NCBI GenBank assembly: GCA_958450325.1
Contig: OY288257.1
Location: 7,955,873 to 8,019,872, forward strand
Direction of reading: 5' to 3'
DNA from: Agrostemma githago
Taxonomy: Eukaryota > Streptophyta > Magnoliopsida > Caryophyllales > Caryophyllaceae
Length of the DNA stretch: 64,000 nt
Shown: piece by piece, positions 35,201 to 48,700 of the stretch
How positions within the stretch are numbered: the stretch's first letter is position 1
Layout of the letters: each line of letters begins with the position of its first letter
The notes under the pieces: model-generated
Seen by the model: only the letters and a program-made list of their open reading frames with translations
What the model was told of the DNA's origin: nothing
The model's database searches: none
Translations under genes and position numbers: made by a program

Positions 35201-35703
35201 GGTATCTCTCTATAACCTTTTGTGCAAAGTAAAACAGGCCTACATGTTTCTAAAGATCTTGACACTGTCATTTCTTCCAGGAAAGAATTTCGAGAAGGTT
35301 TGTGAAGCATGTCACATGACATTGAATAAAGTTGCTTTGTTTGGCGATAATGGCACCATAACTCCCGGTGGTGTAAGGATCGGTAAGTGACTGAGTGACT
35401 AAAGCACAGAGTATTACAGTATTTACCCCTGGAATTACATGAATAACTTTTGACGGGCCAAATTTTCTTTTTTCCTTAGGTACTCCTGCAATGACATCTA
35501 GGGGATGTGTTGAAGCCGACTTTGAGGTTATTGCAGATTTTCTTATCCGAGCAGCTCAAATTACTAGTCTTATTCAGAGAGAGTTTGGAAAGTTACAGAA
35601 ATGCTTCCTGAAAGGTTTGGAAAGCAATAAGGATATCGATGAGTTGCGTGCACGTGTAGAAGCTTTTGGCTCTCAATTCGCACTGCCAGGATTCGATGCA
35701 TAG
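32202..35703 (+). CDS. SHM7: serine hydroxymethyltransferase, SHM6/SHM7 type, four exons, 620 aa
   Basis: PLP enzyme that interconverts serine and glycine with transfer of a one-carbon unit to tetrahydrofolate. Exons: 32202-33332, 33783-34188, 35281-35382, 35480-35703, all with GT-AG borders and an open 1,863-nt CDS. Residues 1 to about 165 are a low-complexity acidic/Ser-rich extension with basic clusters (LKRNRDRED, AAKRALVD). The catalytic fold follows: ELIASENFVCKAVMEALGS, KYSEGMPGQRYYGGNQYID, and in exon 2 the PLP-lysine site TSTTHKSLRGPRGG. The long N-terminus is the mark of Arabidopsis SHM6 and SHM7; SHM7 (MSA1) is reported to be nuclear and linked to S-adenosylmethionine supply and DNA methylation. 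The open frame extends to a TTG at 32181, but the first ATG is 32202. The choice between SHM6 and SHM7 cannot be made here. Confidence 0.9.
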
Positions 35704-36357
35704 TTATTTCTGATAAAAGGCCTTGCCTTATTCGTTAAGTGTATAGCAACGGAAGTTCCATTTCTGTGATTTTGGTATCATTCTATGGCTTATAAGTTAT
35801 AACTAGAAATCATGGTTGATTGATTTTTTATTGCACAATGATGCACTGTTTGTACTTTTGTAGTCAGTCCATCTATGATGGCATCAGGGAGGATTTACAT
35901 GCTGTAAACTTTTTAAAATATCAATAGATTAGAGCTGCAACTACTGTAAAGTTGCGTACATCCGAATTTTTGCCTACCTTACTGGAACTGTTTTCGATCA
36001 AATGATCGGAGAACAAATGTCAAAAATTACTTCATGGCTCCTGCAGATGTACTGATGTGCAGTGTGCACAGCAAAAGTGCATAATCTTTGACAACATACA
36101 GTTTTCAAGTTTCCGGTAACCATAGCCTACTGCATCTGTAAATTCTCGACACTGAGTATGGGCTTGATGCTTGGCACCTTCACTTCAAACCAAAATCAAA
36201 TTAAAGACAGGCATGACTCTCAGTAGCTTCATTTTAAAGTCGCGAATCCAAGATGTTTTGAAAGCATCCAGTATCTTCAACGTGATGGCCCGTTCCTCTA
36301 AAACTAGCATCATTGCCACCAGTTCTGTTAATGAGAAGCAATGCAATGCAATCAACT
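35704..36357. other. 3' intergenic space between convergent genes
   Basis: It should hold the 3' untranslated regions of the SHMT (plus) and the hydrolase (minus). No other gene or repeat is seen. Confidence 0.5.
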
Positions 36358-37413
36358 TCAAGTAATGTGGGATTTAAGCCATTCAAAGATTTGATCTGAT
36401 TGCAAACTTGTCATCTCATGATATCCATAAGCAAGATTCAACTCTTCCTGAATATGATGCATCAGTTTGCTCCCAACTGGCAAAAGTATGTTGCTTTGCT
36501 TCATAGCTTCTTTCCAAGGAGTCGCACGCCCGTCTTCTCTCATAAACCCTTTCTCATCAATAAAACTTTTATCCTGAAACAATTTGAACAACTTTGTCGA
36601 CACAGATTTATCCAGACCCCAAACTCTATCCGCCACCCAATTTGGTGTTATCGGAAATTCCATGCACTTAATCTCCTTGGCTTCAATGCCTTTCTTGCTC
36701 AAGAGCTCAATGTGTCTCTCAACCCTCTTCGCTCTTTTAGCATCCTTGGGCATGTGCACGAATAAGGTTGGAGGGTAGTCATCAGGGATTTTCATTCTAT
36801 CAAACAACCCTGACGAAATCATGAGAACAATGCCCTTAAATCTTACTTCAGTCGCAAGACGAGAAAGAAAATACCCACCAGCAGAGGCACCTAAACCAAA
36901 CATTGGCACATTTACTAATTTGTTCTTGGCAACCCACCGTCTGATTATTTCGTCGACCCTTGATCTCTCCTTCCCGGATGACCAGCATTTATCACTGCTC
37001 GTTATGGTAAGAACCCCAAAGTTCCGAGCAATAGCATGTTGAACAATCCGCTTTTCTTCAGGCAGGCCGACACATTCCTGACATGTCGAAGTTTTGTCCC
37101 AAAAATTAAGAGCAGTACCACCACACCCATGAGCTATGAAAAGTAGGGCAATCGGATTAGTTGGTATTTGCCAAATGACCTCTCTTCCGTCTAAAATCTC
37201 CAAAGTAGGGAGCGGTAGCACTGAGGGCTCAAGGCTTTGTGCAACATGATTGTGTATGCTCTTTTCAGTGGCGAGGTCGTCACCGCCTTGACTGTCTAGG
37301 GTGATTATAAGCAAGACAAGGGCCACAATCAAACCTAGAGCTATGAAAAAAAGAGGCAGTCGATTGCTCCGAGTAGATCGCTTTAAATTGAGTATATTAT
37401 TTCTTCCTTGCAT
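36358..37413 (-). CDS. membrane-anchored alpha/beta hydrolase of unknown substrate (351 aa)
   Basis: An N-terminal basic segment is followed by one membrane helix (LPLFFIALGLIVALVLLIITL, residues about 20-40 from the chosen start), suggesting a type II membrane protein with the enzyme outside the cytosol. The hydrolase fold shows LLFIAHGCGGTALNFW as the likely oxyanion-hole strand, and the nucleophile elbow GLGASAGG (G-x-S-x-G). A late His in AYGYHEMTS could complete the triad. The ATG at 37413 is preferred because a good splice acceptor (TCTGCAG) lies at about 37,450, implying a 5' untranslated intron. An in-frame ATG at 37506 would add 31 residues. Homologues are annotated in plants only as alpha/beta-hydrolase family proteins. 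It converges on the SHMT gene. Confidence 0.8.
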   Translation of the reverse strand: MQGRNNILNLKRSTRSNRLPLFFIALGLIVALVLLIITLDSQGGDDLATEKSIHNHVAQSLEPSVLPLPTLEILDGREVIWQIPTNPIALLFIAHGCGGTALNFWDKTSTCQECVGLPEEKRIVQHAIARNFGVLTITSSDKCWSSGKERSRVDEIIRRWVAKNKLVNVPMFGLGASAGGYFLSRLATEVRFKGIVLMISSGLFDRMKIPDDYPPTLFVHMPKDAKRAKRVERHIELLSKKGIEAKEIKCMEFPITPNWVADRVWGLDKSVSTKLFKLFQDKSFIDEKGFMREDGRATPWKEAMKQSNILLPVGSKLMHHIQEELNLAYGYHEMTSLQSDQIFEWLKSHIT

Positions 37414-37984
37414 GATTACTTGGACCGGAACTAGCCTGTTCCAACCCTGCAGACTCTGAGAAGACAAAATAGTGTTCATGTCAATCCACTTCAAAAGGAA
37501 CTTCATTATGCAACTATATCATGTCCATATCTATTCAATCAACATTAACAACTACTGTTACTATATACCCTTTCTGCTCCTGTCATTTGTGTAACTATTA
37601 CGAGTATTTCATTTCTGGAAGTCGCATTCAAACTTTGCGTTTTGAGAATACAAATTGGGTTATCTCGTCTCATTGGATTATATGGCAAAAGGAACCCTAA
37701 ACAAATGACCAAAACAGAAAGACTCTTATATGATGCAGAAGTTGCAAACACTTTCCAACTATAATCACTCTTTGCTAGTTTGCTAGGCCAGTAGAAAAAA
37801 TGATCTCACTCGCCATTGTCGCCAAATCAGCCCAAACTAACCCAATTCATTCCTTGACGGTCATACACACCAGTTCACTTTGACCCATGTTACTTAGACC
37901 CGTTTAGAAGTATCCGATATGGGTGACTCACTGCCCCAGTTTCAGACTTTATTAAAGCTTGTCACAAATACACTCTAATAGAAT

Positions 37985-38160
37985 ATAAACGTATCTCAAC
38001 CATTGCCTTATTTTTGGGGTGAATCGGTTTGTTTACATGGTATCAGAGCCAGAGGTCACGAGTTTGAACCCTGACAGCCCCAAAATCTCGAACTCTCAGC
38101 TAGAATCTTAGCACAAGCCCGATGGGCATTCGAGTGAGGGGGAATCGGTTCGTTGACACT
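37985..38160 (+). repeat. LTR-retrotransposon scrap with initiator-Met primer site
   Basis: TGGTATCAGAGCC at 38039-38051 is the complement of the tRNA-iMet 3' end used by Copia and TRIM elements. Related phrases GGGTGAATCGGTTTGTT (38,020) and GGGGAATCGGTTCGTT (38,140) flank the segment. Confidence 0.45.
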
Positions 38161-39251
38161 CCCTTCATCCCATTTTTATCGTCTGCTCTATTTTTTTTTT
38201 TTTGGACGATTTGCACCCTAGGACTGTATTTCTTAACCAAAAATATAGTGTAGACTAAATTACGTAACGAAAATGGGGATGCAGATTAAAATATACGAGT
38301 AGCAGGAAACAAAATGATGGTTAGTCGCATAGGGAGTATGATGAAGAAAATGCAGAGATTAGAAATGGAAACATCTGAAATGGGCAAGTTAATTATTGGT
38401 AATCATATTCAGATTTTGAAAATTGAGTATCAGAATCTTTCATCAATTAAATGCGAAGAATGGGGATAATCAACCAAAAGTGTGAAAATCTGTAGCTAGG
38501 AATTGAAGATATAGGGAGCCGAGTAGTACCTGTACCTGTACCTGGGGAATCAGCGATTATGGAGGTGCACTTTACTCTCCACGCACATTCTTATGTACCC
38601 AAAAAAAAAAAAAGATATCGATTATGTTGAGTAAACAATATACTACTCGTATTAGGCGAAAATTAGTAGACTCCAATTTGAAGTAATTTGATTGTCAATT
38701 TGTAGGACTAGGATCGTTAAAGGATACTCCAAATTTCATCCGAAAAATGAATGAGTTGTCTTGAATCTTGATTGTCTTATGATCCAACCGAGGTTTCATG
38801 TCGAGAGCGCTTTAGGGATTTGAGGGTTTGTTTTCCCACGGTAGAGCTGGCAAAAGCTTATCCGAGCCTCGAACTGATTATGACCCATCCGACACTTTGA
38901 AAATTTAACAACCTGAAACCAACCAAACCCGATGAACGGCAAACCGAACACAGACCCAACTCGGCGCAATAAGATTGACAATTAGATACGAGTAATTATT
39001 AACTTTAAAAATTGATTCAAGTGAAACTAATCTAGGGTATAACTCAATACATTTAACGTAATAACAAATTAATTAAATCAAATAATGATCCGTAATTAAA
39101 ACTGAAATATTTGGAAAATATTGAATTAATATAATGTACTCCCTCCTCCGTTCCATTTATATATTTCAACTATAGTATTTCTTTGATTTATTCCACCTCC
39201 TTTTTTGTCGGTGGTCTACTTGGTTTACTTCATTTCTACTTTTATAGGATA

Positions 39252-39460
39252 CTCCCTCCGATTTTTTATTATCTTCCCTATTTTCTTATTGGGCTAAAAC
39301 ACCCTTTCTTCTCTATTTCTATTTTGGGCCATCAACATGTGGTCTAGAATCACCCTCACATTTCTCTCTCTTCCTTCTTTTATTTTGAACCACACATTCC
39401 TACACCCTTATTATTTTCTTTCCAAAACCAAAGGGGAAGATAATAAAAAATCGGAGGGAA
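39252..39460. mobile_element. Stowaway-like MITE (209 bp), TA target duplication
   Basis: A 26-bp perfect inverted repeat (39253-39278 with 39434-39459) begins TCCCTCCGATTTTTTATT; with the outer base the ends read CTCCCTCCG. Flanking TA occurs on both sides (39250-39251, 39461-39462). Confidence 0.85.
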
Positions 39461-39700
39461 TATATTTTATTATATCAATGAAAAGGAGGGAGTATCAAGT
39501 AGATCAAACACATATTAGTTGACCTGAAAATGGCCCTGCGGAAGAACATGCTAACCCAATATAACCCAAACCGTCTTGACACGAGCGAGCGACGTGTATG
39601 ACTCTATGATCTATCCGAGGGTGGTTGGCTATAAAACTCATGATGTTGGCCTTCCTCCCAAGTCAAGTCCCAAGTGCCAACCCAACACTCTGAGTCTGAG

Positions 39701-42700
39701 ATGAGCTTGTTTTCAGTGGTGGCGGTGCACTCCCCGCCAACCAAACCCTGCTTCTCGCACACCTATTCCCGCCACTTCAATGCCACCCCAATCACATCAA
39801 CTCTTAAACCCCACTTCTTCTATTTCAATTCATCAAAGCTTCCCCCCAAATCACAAACACAATCACAAACACAAATACCCTTCTCCTCCCCTAATCTCCA
39901 CCCCCAATTTTCGATTCCAAACCCTAATTATCTCACCCTAATCCACTCCCTTCTCCCAGGTGGTTCTTGGTGGAATCTGCCCCAATCCCAACCCATAATT
40001 GCCTCGCCACCCTCCATCACCCTCGTTTCTGCTCTTCTCCGGATTTGGGCGTTGCTTTCTAACCACAGATGGCTTCTTTTCTCGGCTTTCGCTTCGCTTA
40101 CCATCGCCGCCGTGACTCCTCTTTATCATCATCTTCCTTACTCTATAACTACTCTAGCTACTATGCAATTGCATGGAGTGGTCATTTATTTTGCGTATAA
40201 CTTTAGTGTCATACTAGATTAAAGTCTGTGCGTTGCACGGGTTAGTTGGGTTCAGGTTAATTGGCTTAATTATATTGATGATGTATATTCGTTAAATAAG
40301 AAACTTGATCAATCTATATCATTATAATAAATAAGATGATCACACGATATTAGTAAGCAAACCTAATTTCAACTAAGTTTATAGTCTTAAGTAAGATTAC
40401 GTATAATTTTTCGATATGTGATAATTTTAATTTAAAATTATTTGTAGTGTTACAAGGATGAATGATTAGTCTGGTTTATAATATAGATTTCATTACCATG
40501 GAATTTCATCGTCTTATTATGGTCTTAAGAGTTTTTTTGAAGACTCAAAGATTTTGATTGATATGAACAAATAATTAGTCTTATTTATAATATAGAACCT
40601 TTTTAAGACTCAAAATTTTTTTTTGTTTGATAAAACTTTATAATTTTTCGGATGTGGGATAGTTTTACTTAATTCACCTTATTATAATTTTTCGATGTGA
40701 GATTATTTTAGTTAAGTTTGTAGTCTTATTAAGAGACTTTTTAAGACTTAGAATTTTTTATTGATATTTAAGAACGAATGATTAGCTGTATTTATACTAT
40801 AAAGTTTCATCACATTATGTGAGATTATTTTTATTTAACTTTGTAGTCTAATTAAGAGACTTAAATGTTTATTTATTGATATTTAAGAACGAATAATTTG
40901 TCTTATTTATAATATAGAATTCATCAACTTATCACAACTCTTCGATGTGGGATGATTTATTTAAGTTTATAGTATTCTATCAGCTCGTCAATTTTTTTGA
41001 TGTGAGATAATCTTGTAGTCTTGTATATTAAAAGCTTTTTTAAGATTCAAAAGTTTTTTTGTCGGTATTTAACCTCTTTAAACATTTAAAATATTCCACT
41101 TTTAGTATAAACATATGGATTATCTTATTAGTGGCACATTTCTTAAGAAAAACAATAAAATAAGTAAAAGTAGAGAGGAGTAAAATAAGTGGGCCAGTAA
41201 GAGAGAAGTGTGATAGAAAAAAAGAAAGTTGAAGAAATCAAAGAAATGGTTGAAAAAGGAAATGTGGAAGATATCAAAGAAATAGAGGGAGTATTTTGGA
41301 TGAATGATTACTCTTATTTATATAATAATAAAAATTCACCTTATTATAATTATTTGATGTGGGATAATTTTACTTAAATTTATTTAAGTTTAGATATAGT
41401 CTATTTAAGAAATTTTAATCATAGACGAATGATTACACTTATTTATAATATATAGAATTCCATCAATCCATCTTCATTTTTCGATGCGAGATAATTATAC
41501 TTTAACTATATAGTCTTAGTCCTAGAACTTTGTTTTGTCTCAAAAGATCGTTGGTTAATATCTAAGAACGAAAGATTACATAGAATTCTATCACCTCGTT
41601 AAGAACTTTTTTTAGGACGAATGATTAATCTTATTTATAATATAGAATTTAATCAGCTCATCATAATTTGGAGAAATGACTACTTTTATTTATATAATAG
41701 AATTTCATCGTCTTATTATACTCTCTTCGTTCACTATTTTTTTCTCCATTGTGAGGGACCTTAATTGATGCAAAAAATAGTGACCGAAGGGAGTATAATT
41801 TTTTGATGTGGATATAATTTACTTAAATTTATAGTCTTAAGAGTGTTTTAAGACCCAAAAGAGATGGGTATAATTTTTTGATATGGAATAATTTACTTAT
41901 AGTCTTAATAGTTTCTTTAAGACTCAAAAGATTTTGATTGATATCTAAGAATCTAAGAACAAATAATTAGTCTTATTTATAATATAAAAATCCATCATCT
42001 TATTATAATTTGTCGATGTGGGATAAATTTAACTAAAATTTGTAGTCTTATTTATAATATAGAATCATTATCGTAACTTATTTTAATTGTTTCGATGTGG
42101 GATAATTTTAAGTTTGTAGTCTTATTAAGACCCTTTATAAACTCAAGACTACAAATTCATGACTTCATCATAATTTAAAAAACAATGACAAATTCATGAC
42201 TTCATCATTACGACCCTTTATCATAGTTTTTTTAAAAAAACAAAAGTTTTTTTGTTGGTTGATAATTAAAAACGATGATTACTCTTCTTTATTACAAATT
42301 CATAAGCTCATCATAATTTTTCGATGTAGGAGAATTACTTAACTTCGTTGATGTCTAAAGATTTTTTTTTTAGTTTTATTTATAATATAGAATTTTATCA
42401 CCTTAATATTTTTTTTTTAAATGTATAGTCTTGACAACTTTTTTAATACTCAAAAGATTTATGTTTGATGAAACTTTATAATTTTTCAAATGTGAGATAG
42501 TTTTAGTTAAGTTTATAGTCTTAATATATATTTTTAAGACTCAAAATATTTTTGGTTAATATCTAAGAGCACATGGTTACTACGGAGTATTATTTATAAT
42601 ATAAAGTTTCATCATCTTATTATAATTTTTCGATGTGAGATTATTTTTACTTAAGTTTGTAGTCTTATTAAGAGACTTTTTAAGACTTAAAAGTTTTTTT

Positions 42701-45700
42701 TATATTTAATAACAAATTATTAGTCTTATTTATAATATAGAATTCATCAACTTATCATATTTTTCGATGTGAAATAATTTATTTAAGTTTATAGTATTCC
42801 ATCAGCTCTTTTTAAGATTAAAAAAATACATCATTACTCTTGTTGATAATATAGAATTTCATCAATTCACTGTAATTTTGTAAATATGGGATGATTTTAA
42901 ATTTGCAGTCTTATATATCAAAAGTTTTTTAGTCGATATTTAAAACCAAATGATTACTAATATTTATAATACAGAATTCTATCATCCCATCATAATTTTT
43001 CGACGTGGGATAATTTAAAAGTTTTTCTTGGTCGATATTTAAAACGAATGATTACTCTTATTTATAATATAAAATTTCATCATTTCGATGTAGGATAATT
43101 ACTTAAGTTTATAGTCTTAGAAACTCTTTTTGAGATTCAAAAGACTTTGTGTAGATATCGAAGAACGAATTATTCCTCTTTATTTATAATATAGAATTTC
43201 ATTATCATATTGTAATTTGTCGATGTGGGATAATTTTAAAACTGTTATATGTTATAAATTCATCACATAATGTGAAACAAATGATATGAAATTTATACTC
43301 TAATGAAAGCATTTTTTAACACGAATCTAATTATTTCATTTTTATAATTTATTTTACGATAATGTTTTAAAAAAATGAACTCTAAAGTTTTTCACGTCAA
43401 AATTGTAAAATATAACATTAATATAATAAATTAAATATATATTGTAATAATCAAAAGATTCTCTAATTGATTTTTTTATTATTTATGATACTTTCCTAAT
43501 TTGAGGTTTGATTGAACGGACCAATGAGATCGCTCGAAAAAAGCCTAAAATATATATTGATTGATTAGTATTATACTCCATATTTAGGTAAAGGGGTATT
43601 CCGTGTATTTTTTTTTTTTTTTTATGATTCATGATTTGAATTTTATAATTGTAAGCAGCTGATTTTCTTAATTATTTGCTAAAAGTTATTTTAAAGTAGA
43701 ATGGTAGTCAATCAAATTCGATATTTACTGCACGTGCTTGCTTGTGTTGCAGATGGCTGAAATTTCAATGCCAAATTTACTGGCAGTGTGTATATTTTCT
43801 GCTCAGAATGGTGACAGTTTAGTATTCTATCAGACGTCGCGGCTTTTAGCAGTGTTGTGCCTCGTGTCAGGTGTTTGCAGGTGTCTCATTGTCTTCATTG
43901 ATATCGATCTTTCGCAAATGATTGCATATTTATAGATTTCTTGTTCACTTAGGTATAAAATCAAACTGATTTAAGTTTATTTATCCAAAATTTTCATGTA
44001 TGCATCAGTGGTATCCGAGGTTATTGCTTTGGAATCGCTAATATGATCCTTGTAAGTTCTTTCTTCATGAGGTTCAAATGATGCGAGAGACTAGGTTAGT
44101 GTTTACTTTATATTCGCCAAATAGTCTTAGTCTCTAATGTCGACTATTGCATGGATGATTTATTCGTAGGTAAAACGTTTAAGAGAATCCTTGTATTCGG
44201 CTATTCTTTATCAGGTTCGTGTTATGTAATTAATGATGGGTTTGCTATGTTGCTGATCATTTTGATGCGTTACTCTATGTTAAGGTCAACTTAATGTAGG
44301 ACATGTCCTTTTTCGACACAGAAGCAGTGGGAACTTTGAGCAGTAGGCTAGGTTCTGATTGTCAACGACTTTCTCGTGTGATTGGAAATGATCTGCACCT
44401 TATATTCCGAAATGTTCTACAGGTAGATTTTATTCTTGTGTTACTCGATTTTCGCTCTCGCCTGTGCGCTTGTTTTAGATACTTAAAAGTTAAAACTGTA
44501 GTGTGATTGTGGTGCACATTCTGGTTTTGCAGGGTGGTGGTGCCTTGTTAAACTTATTCATGCTCTCACAGCCCCTTGCTCTATCAGCATTAACAATATG
44601 TTTCATCCTGTCTGCCATATTTCTAGTCTATGGGCCGTAAGCTTTCTTACTTTGATATTTATGCCGAGCCTTTTAAAGTAGTTAAAACCGATATTTTTTT
44701 TTTTTTTTTTTTGCTTATTGGTATTTGTGTTTGTTAACTTGTTAAGGGAAGATGTACACTGATTAGTTCGTTGGATATTTTATGTTGCCTACTTCCCTTT
44801 AAGTACGGTGACTTTCTTTGGTTGATGTAGCCAGTTGTCTTTCATGTTTGTTGTTAAAAGAGTCACAGTGAGGTTAGGTGTCAGATCTTTAGTAGAATGA
44901 AAAAAAAAATGAAATTTGAAATTTGAAATTTTCCCTGCTCAAAGGATAGGAGTGATATAATTTCAAGGTATAGTAATTAGTACTCCACCTGGTGCTGCGA
45001 CGATTTACGAGCTTTTAAGAGAACATCAGCCCACTGTCATAAAGTTCCTTAACAGTAATGTGACAATATGGATTGAATTTGATGAACTTGTGCTCTTATC
45101 TTGAAAGGCATTTCCCCAATCTTAGGGCAGTAGCAATGGTACAAATATAAGGAACTCCTTATCAATTGATTTGAAAAATAAGTTCTTTATATGAAACCGG
45201 GTTTCTAAAATAGAGAACCAGTTTCATACTTATAAGTTGGTAATGATGTGGCACTGAAAAAAGGTGGTATGAAACTATTGCCATTGCTCTTGCCCTTGTA
45301 CAATGTGCCAACTTCCAACTTATGGCCTGTGTTTTGATTAATATTCTTCTTCTTCGGAAAGGTATCAAAAGAAAGCAGCAAAAGCAACTCAGGAGTTTGA
45401 GGCATGTGCAAATGAAGTGAGAAACAAATTTTTTGAGTATTTTGAGTCCTTATATGTTCATTACTTCATGTGTATATATTTTCTTATCATGGCTGTACTG
45501 TTTTCTTTGGCGTTAGGCTTCTCGTGAAACATATTCATTGCTGAAGATTATTCGAGTCTATGGAACTGAGACAGAAGAATCGGGAAGGCAATATTGAAAA
45601 TCGCTTTAAACATGTAACATATGTTAGATACAATATCGGGTTCACAATAATCATTTGATGTATTTTAGGTATAAGCATTGGCTGAATAAGTTGAGTTTCG

Positions 45701-48700
45701 TGAACATTCGAGAGAGTGTAGCCTATGGTTTATGGAACCTCAGCTTTGCTATGTTGTACCGTTCCACTCAGGTATGATATTAGCCTATTATTGCCATTAG
45801 TTATCTAGTTTACACTGAGTTTGTATACACACCTTAACTTTTCGTGTCTTAACTTTTCTTCTCCATGTACAATATTTTCCCTCTTGTTATTTTATGAAGA
45901 ACATTCTAAAGGTTTCTCGTACAAACTCTGATTTATTGTCCAAAATTGAATATTGCTGAACCTTGTCATCACTTAAATATTCTTCTCCATGTACAATATT
46001 CTCCCTCTTGTTATTTTATGAAGAACATTCAAAATGTTTCTCTTACAAACTCCGATTTATTGTTTGGAGTTCGTAGGAATTACTGAGTGAGGTAGAGGAG
46101 AGAGGGTATCATTGGGGGGAAGGGCAAAGTTGGAATAAAATGAAAGAAAGTTGCTGGAATATACACTTAAGGGGAATTTCGATTTTTTGTTAAAGTTTAA
46201 GGGGTAATTCCTAATAAACAAAACATTGAGAGTAATTTCTTAAAAAACGGAACATTAAAGGGGGTAATTAGTGATTTATTCTTATCTAAACCCATTTTTT
46301 AATGACTGAACAGATTATAGCTGTGATATTTGGGGGATTGTCCATCATTGACGGACAGTTATCACCTGAACAGCTTACGAAGTACATTCTATATTGTGAG
46401 TGGTTAATTTATGCCACTTGGCGGCTAGCAGATAGTTGTACTTCCATGTTACAGTGTGTTGGAGCAAGTGAAAAGGTTTTCCAGTTGATGGATCTCCAGC
46501 CCAGCACGCAGTTTTCATGCAAAGGTTAGAGCCCTTTCAGATTTTATTTGGTGGATGTTTCATTTGTAGCAGTGGCAGGCCTAGGATTGTAGTGGGGGAA
46601 CAAATTTTCTCAATAATTTTTTGTTTGTTTCTTAAAAGTTTACGGAGAATATTTTTGGTAAAAAAAAGAGACTAGAGTTATCTAGATTCTAGAGTAGAAA
46701 GAAAACAAGAAAAAAATATTCTCTATATACTTTCTATTTTTCTCAAATACGGATAATAACATGTCTTATGAGTTATAAAGCTCTTAAGTATTTTTTCTAA
46801 TCAAACTTTAGTGGTTCAATGGGTAAGGAGTTTACATTTGACTTTGAGGTGGGCATGAGCACCGGTAAATGCAATTGTCAGGTGCTCAAGTGTTCTGGCA
46901 TCAACACTAAGGCTTCTACCAATTGAGATAAATGAATTTGATGTGCAATTTACAAGGCTAAAAAAAATTAGTTTCTAAAAAGGCATGGAGTGGCACCTGC
47001 CCAGTGCCCACCCAGGGCCCCCTTGAATCCACCCCTCGTTGGTAGTATAACATACTGCTTGTTTCGATATGGTAGGATTTGAACTGCAACGGCTACGTGG
47101 GGATATTGAGTTCGTGAAAGTATCATTTTGCTATCCAAGTAGGGAACAGGTAACTTTAGTATGCTTGATCTGATATACTTTATTTCCAACATCCCGTAGA
47201 ATTACTATCACTTTCAATTACTTGAATGTTCCAAATCGAAGAGACTCATTTGAGTCACTTCCTTAATGACATCATTCAGAAAATTTGGGGAAAAACATAG
47301 GTAAGACAATTTTATGGTAGGACGAGGTGAAGATTTAAAATTGACAGTGAGCTTCCTTTTGAGGCTTCAAACTGAAAACCCACACCAAGCATAAAAGCTC
47401 ACCTTATCCGACTATGAATTGTCTTCACCCGAAATTTGATAAAACAATAATATTTTGATTTTTTAGTATCGAGTTCCTCTTTGTTACCCTTTCCTAATTT
47501 GGAGGTTCATGTAGTTTTATTTAAAACGGTACCTTGGATTGGAGTAGACCGCAACCTTTTAGTGGTGAATGTGCAATCTCTGATTTTCCGGATATTGGGG
47601 TCGCTAGTTGAGTTTAGTGTAGTCGGATGTTCTTGGTTTGTGCACCACCACAGGGTAGTATGCATTGCATACACATGAATTATTATGTTTATATTGTCAT
47701 GCTTTCGTGTTAATACCCTTTACCTAGGTGAAATGTGATAGGGGTGCATTCTACTTACAATATTGTTTGCGATAGGACCTTTTATGCTCAAATTTAGTGG
47801 AATGTTTTTTATATGCATAGTTAACAATGCCTCCAAGAAAAATAAATGAAAATACCAATAATGTTATGTAACTAATATGATGGCACAACAGATTGCGCAA
47901 AATGCAGTTATTGTCCAATTGTACAACAAATGACCACTATTACTCAAAGTATGAATAATGGGGCTGTGAACATGATCCTACCCCCACTTTGGTTGGTATG
48001 TCTGAAGCAGTGGAGAAGAAGAGGCCGTTGCCCTTCACTGTGAAAGGGGATCTACATGCGTTAGTGATATGGAGAAAATCTTCATGGTCGTAGGGTGTTC
48101 AACTGAGTTTTAGGCTAGGATTGTCGTCTTTAGCTGAAAGAATAGGTAGTTATTTGGTGGCAAACAGTTAAAAGAGGATTTTTTGAAACCCATTAAGGTG
48201 AAAAATGCTGATGGGAATCATGGGATACTCATACTTTATGGCAAAGAACGAGTTATCTTAAAGAGATTCTTAAGGCAAAGTCTGTCCCGGACTATGTAAA
48301 GAATCAAAAACATGTTGTATTTAGGAATTTGAAGCTGATAATTGACTGTTGTAGTTTTAATCAACCTCGCAAGCGCACGATTGGTCGTAGCACAAATGAG
48401 GGTCGGTCCACAAGGAGCATAGTGATGCCTAGTCGTGTTTATCCTAGTTGCTTAGTTAAGTCGAAAGAGGGCAGAGATGGTGAACTACAACTATAATAAA
48501 GAACGATAAACTAAAGAGATAAATAAAACTAAAAAGAAAATGGAAGGCTAAATACGAAACAAGTGAATGCAAAAAATAACGGTTACTCAAATAGGAAAAA
48601 GCCAAGGGTTCGACCTAGCCTCCGACATGCCATAATCGTGAGTAAGGAAATATTGAGTATCGAATTGCTAGGGACGATAGGAAGAGTGGAACGCCTCTAA

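Larger units (their letters stand above)
37507..39700. other. intergenic region with transposon scraps
   Basis: The 5' end of the hydrolase transcript may reach about 38,580, since a donor-like CAG/GTACAGG stands on the minus strand near 38,545. The rest is AT-rich with a Copia-type primer-site scrap (38,038), a Stowaway MITE and a second CTCCCTCC half-end near 39,140. No further gene is seen. Confidence 0.5.
40214..43250 (-). mobile_element. Helitron-like insertion in intron 1, with internal repeat array
   Basis: On the minus strand the 3' end reads CCCGTGCAACGCACAG, then nine bases, then CTAG (40217-40214) followed by T, as Helitrons end. The body is extremely AT-rich and consists mostly of about 20 degenerate copies of a unit averaging 140 bp, with the recurrent words TCTTATTTATAATATAGAATT, TTTTTCGATGTGGGATAATTTTA and TTTGTAGTCTTA (shortened here). 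There is no Rep/helicase gene. I could not place the 5' TC end; the array fades near 43,250 and the true end may be up to 43,600. A small MITE is inserted at 41721-41793. Confidence 0.6.

Noticed and set aside
36358..37506. Hydrolase start at 37506
   Set aside because: Possible, but a good splice acceptor near 37,450 makes the intervening codons likely intronic or untranslated; 37413 starts just before the membrane anchor.
46560..47040. Possible element in intron 10 with GTGGGGG and CCCCCTTGAATCCACCC ends
   Set aside because: The ends look like a familiar plant repeat, but I could not find a convincing inverted repeat or target duplication.
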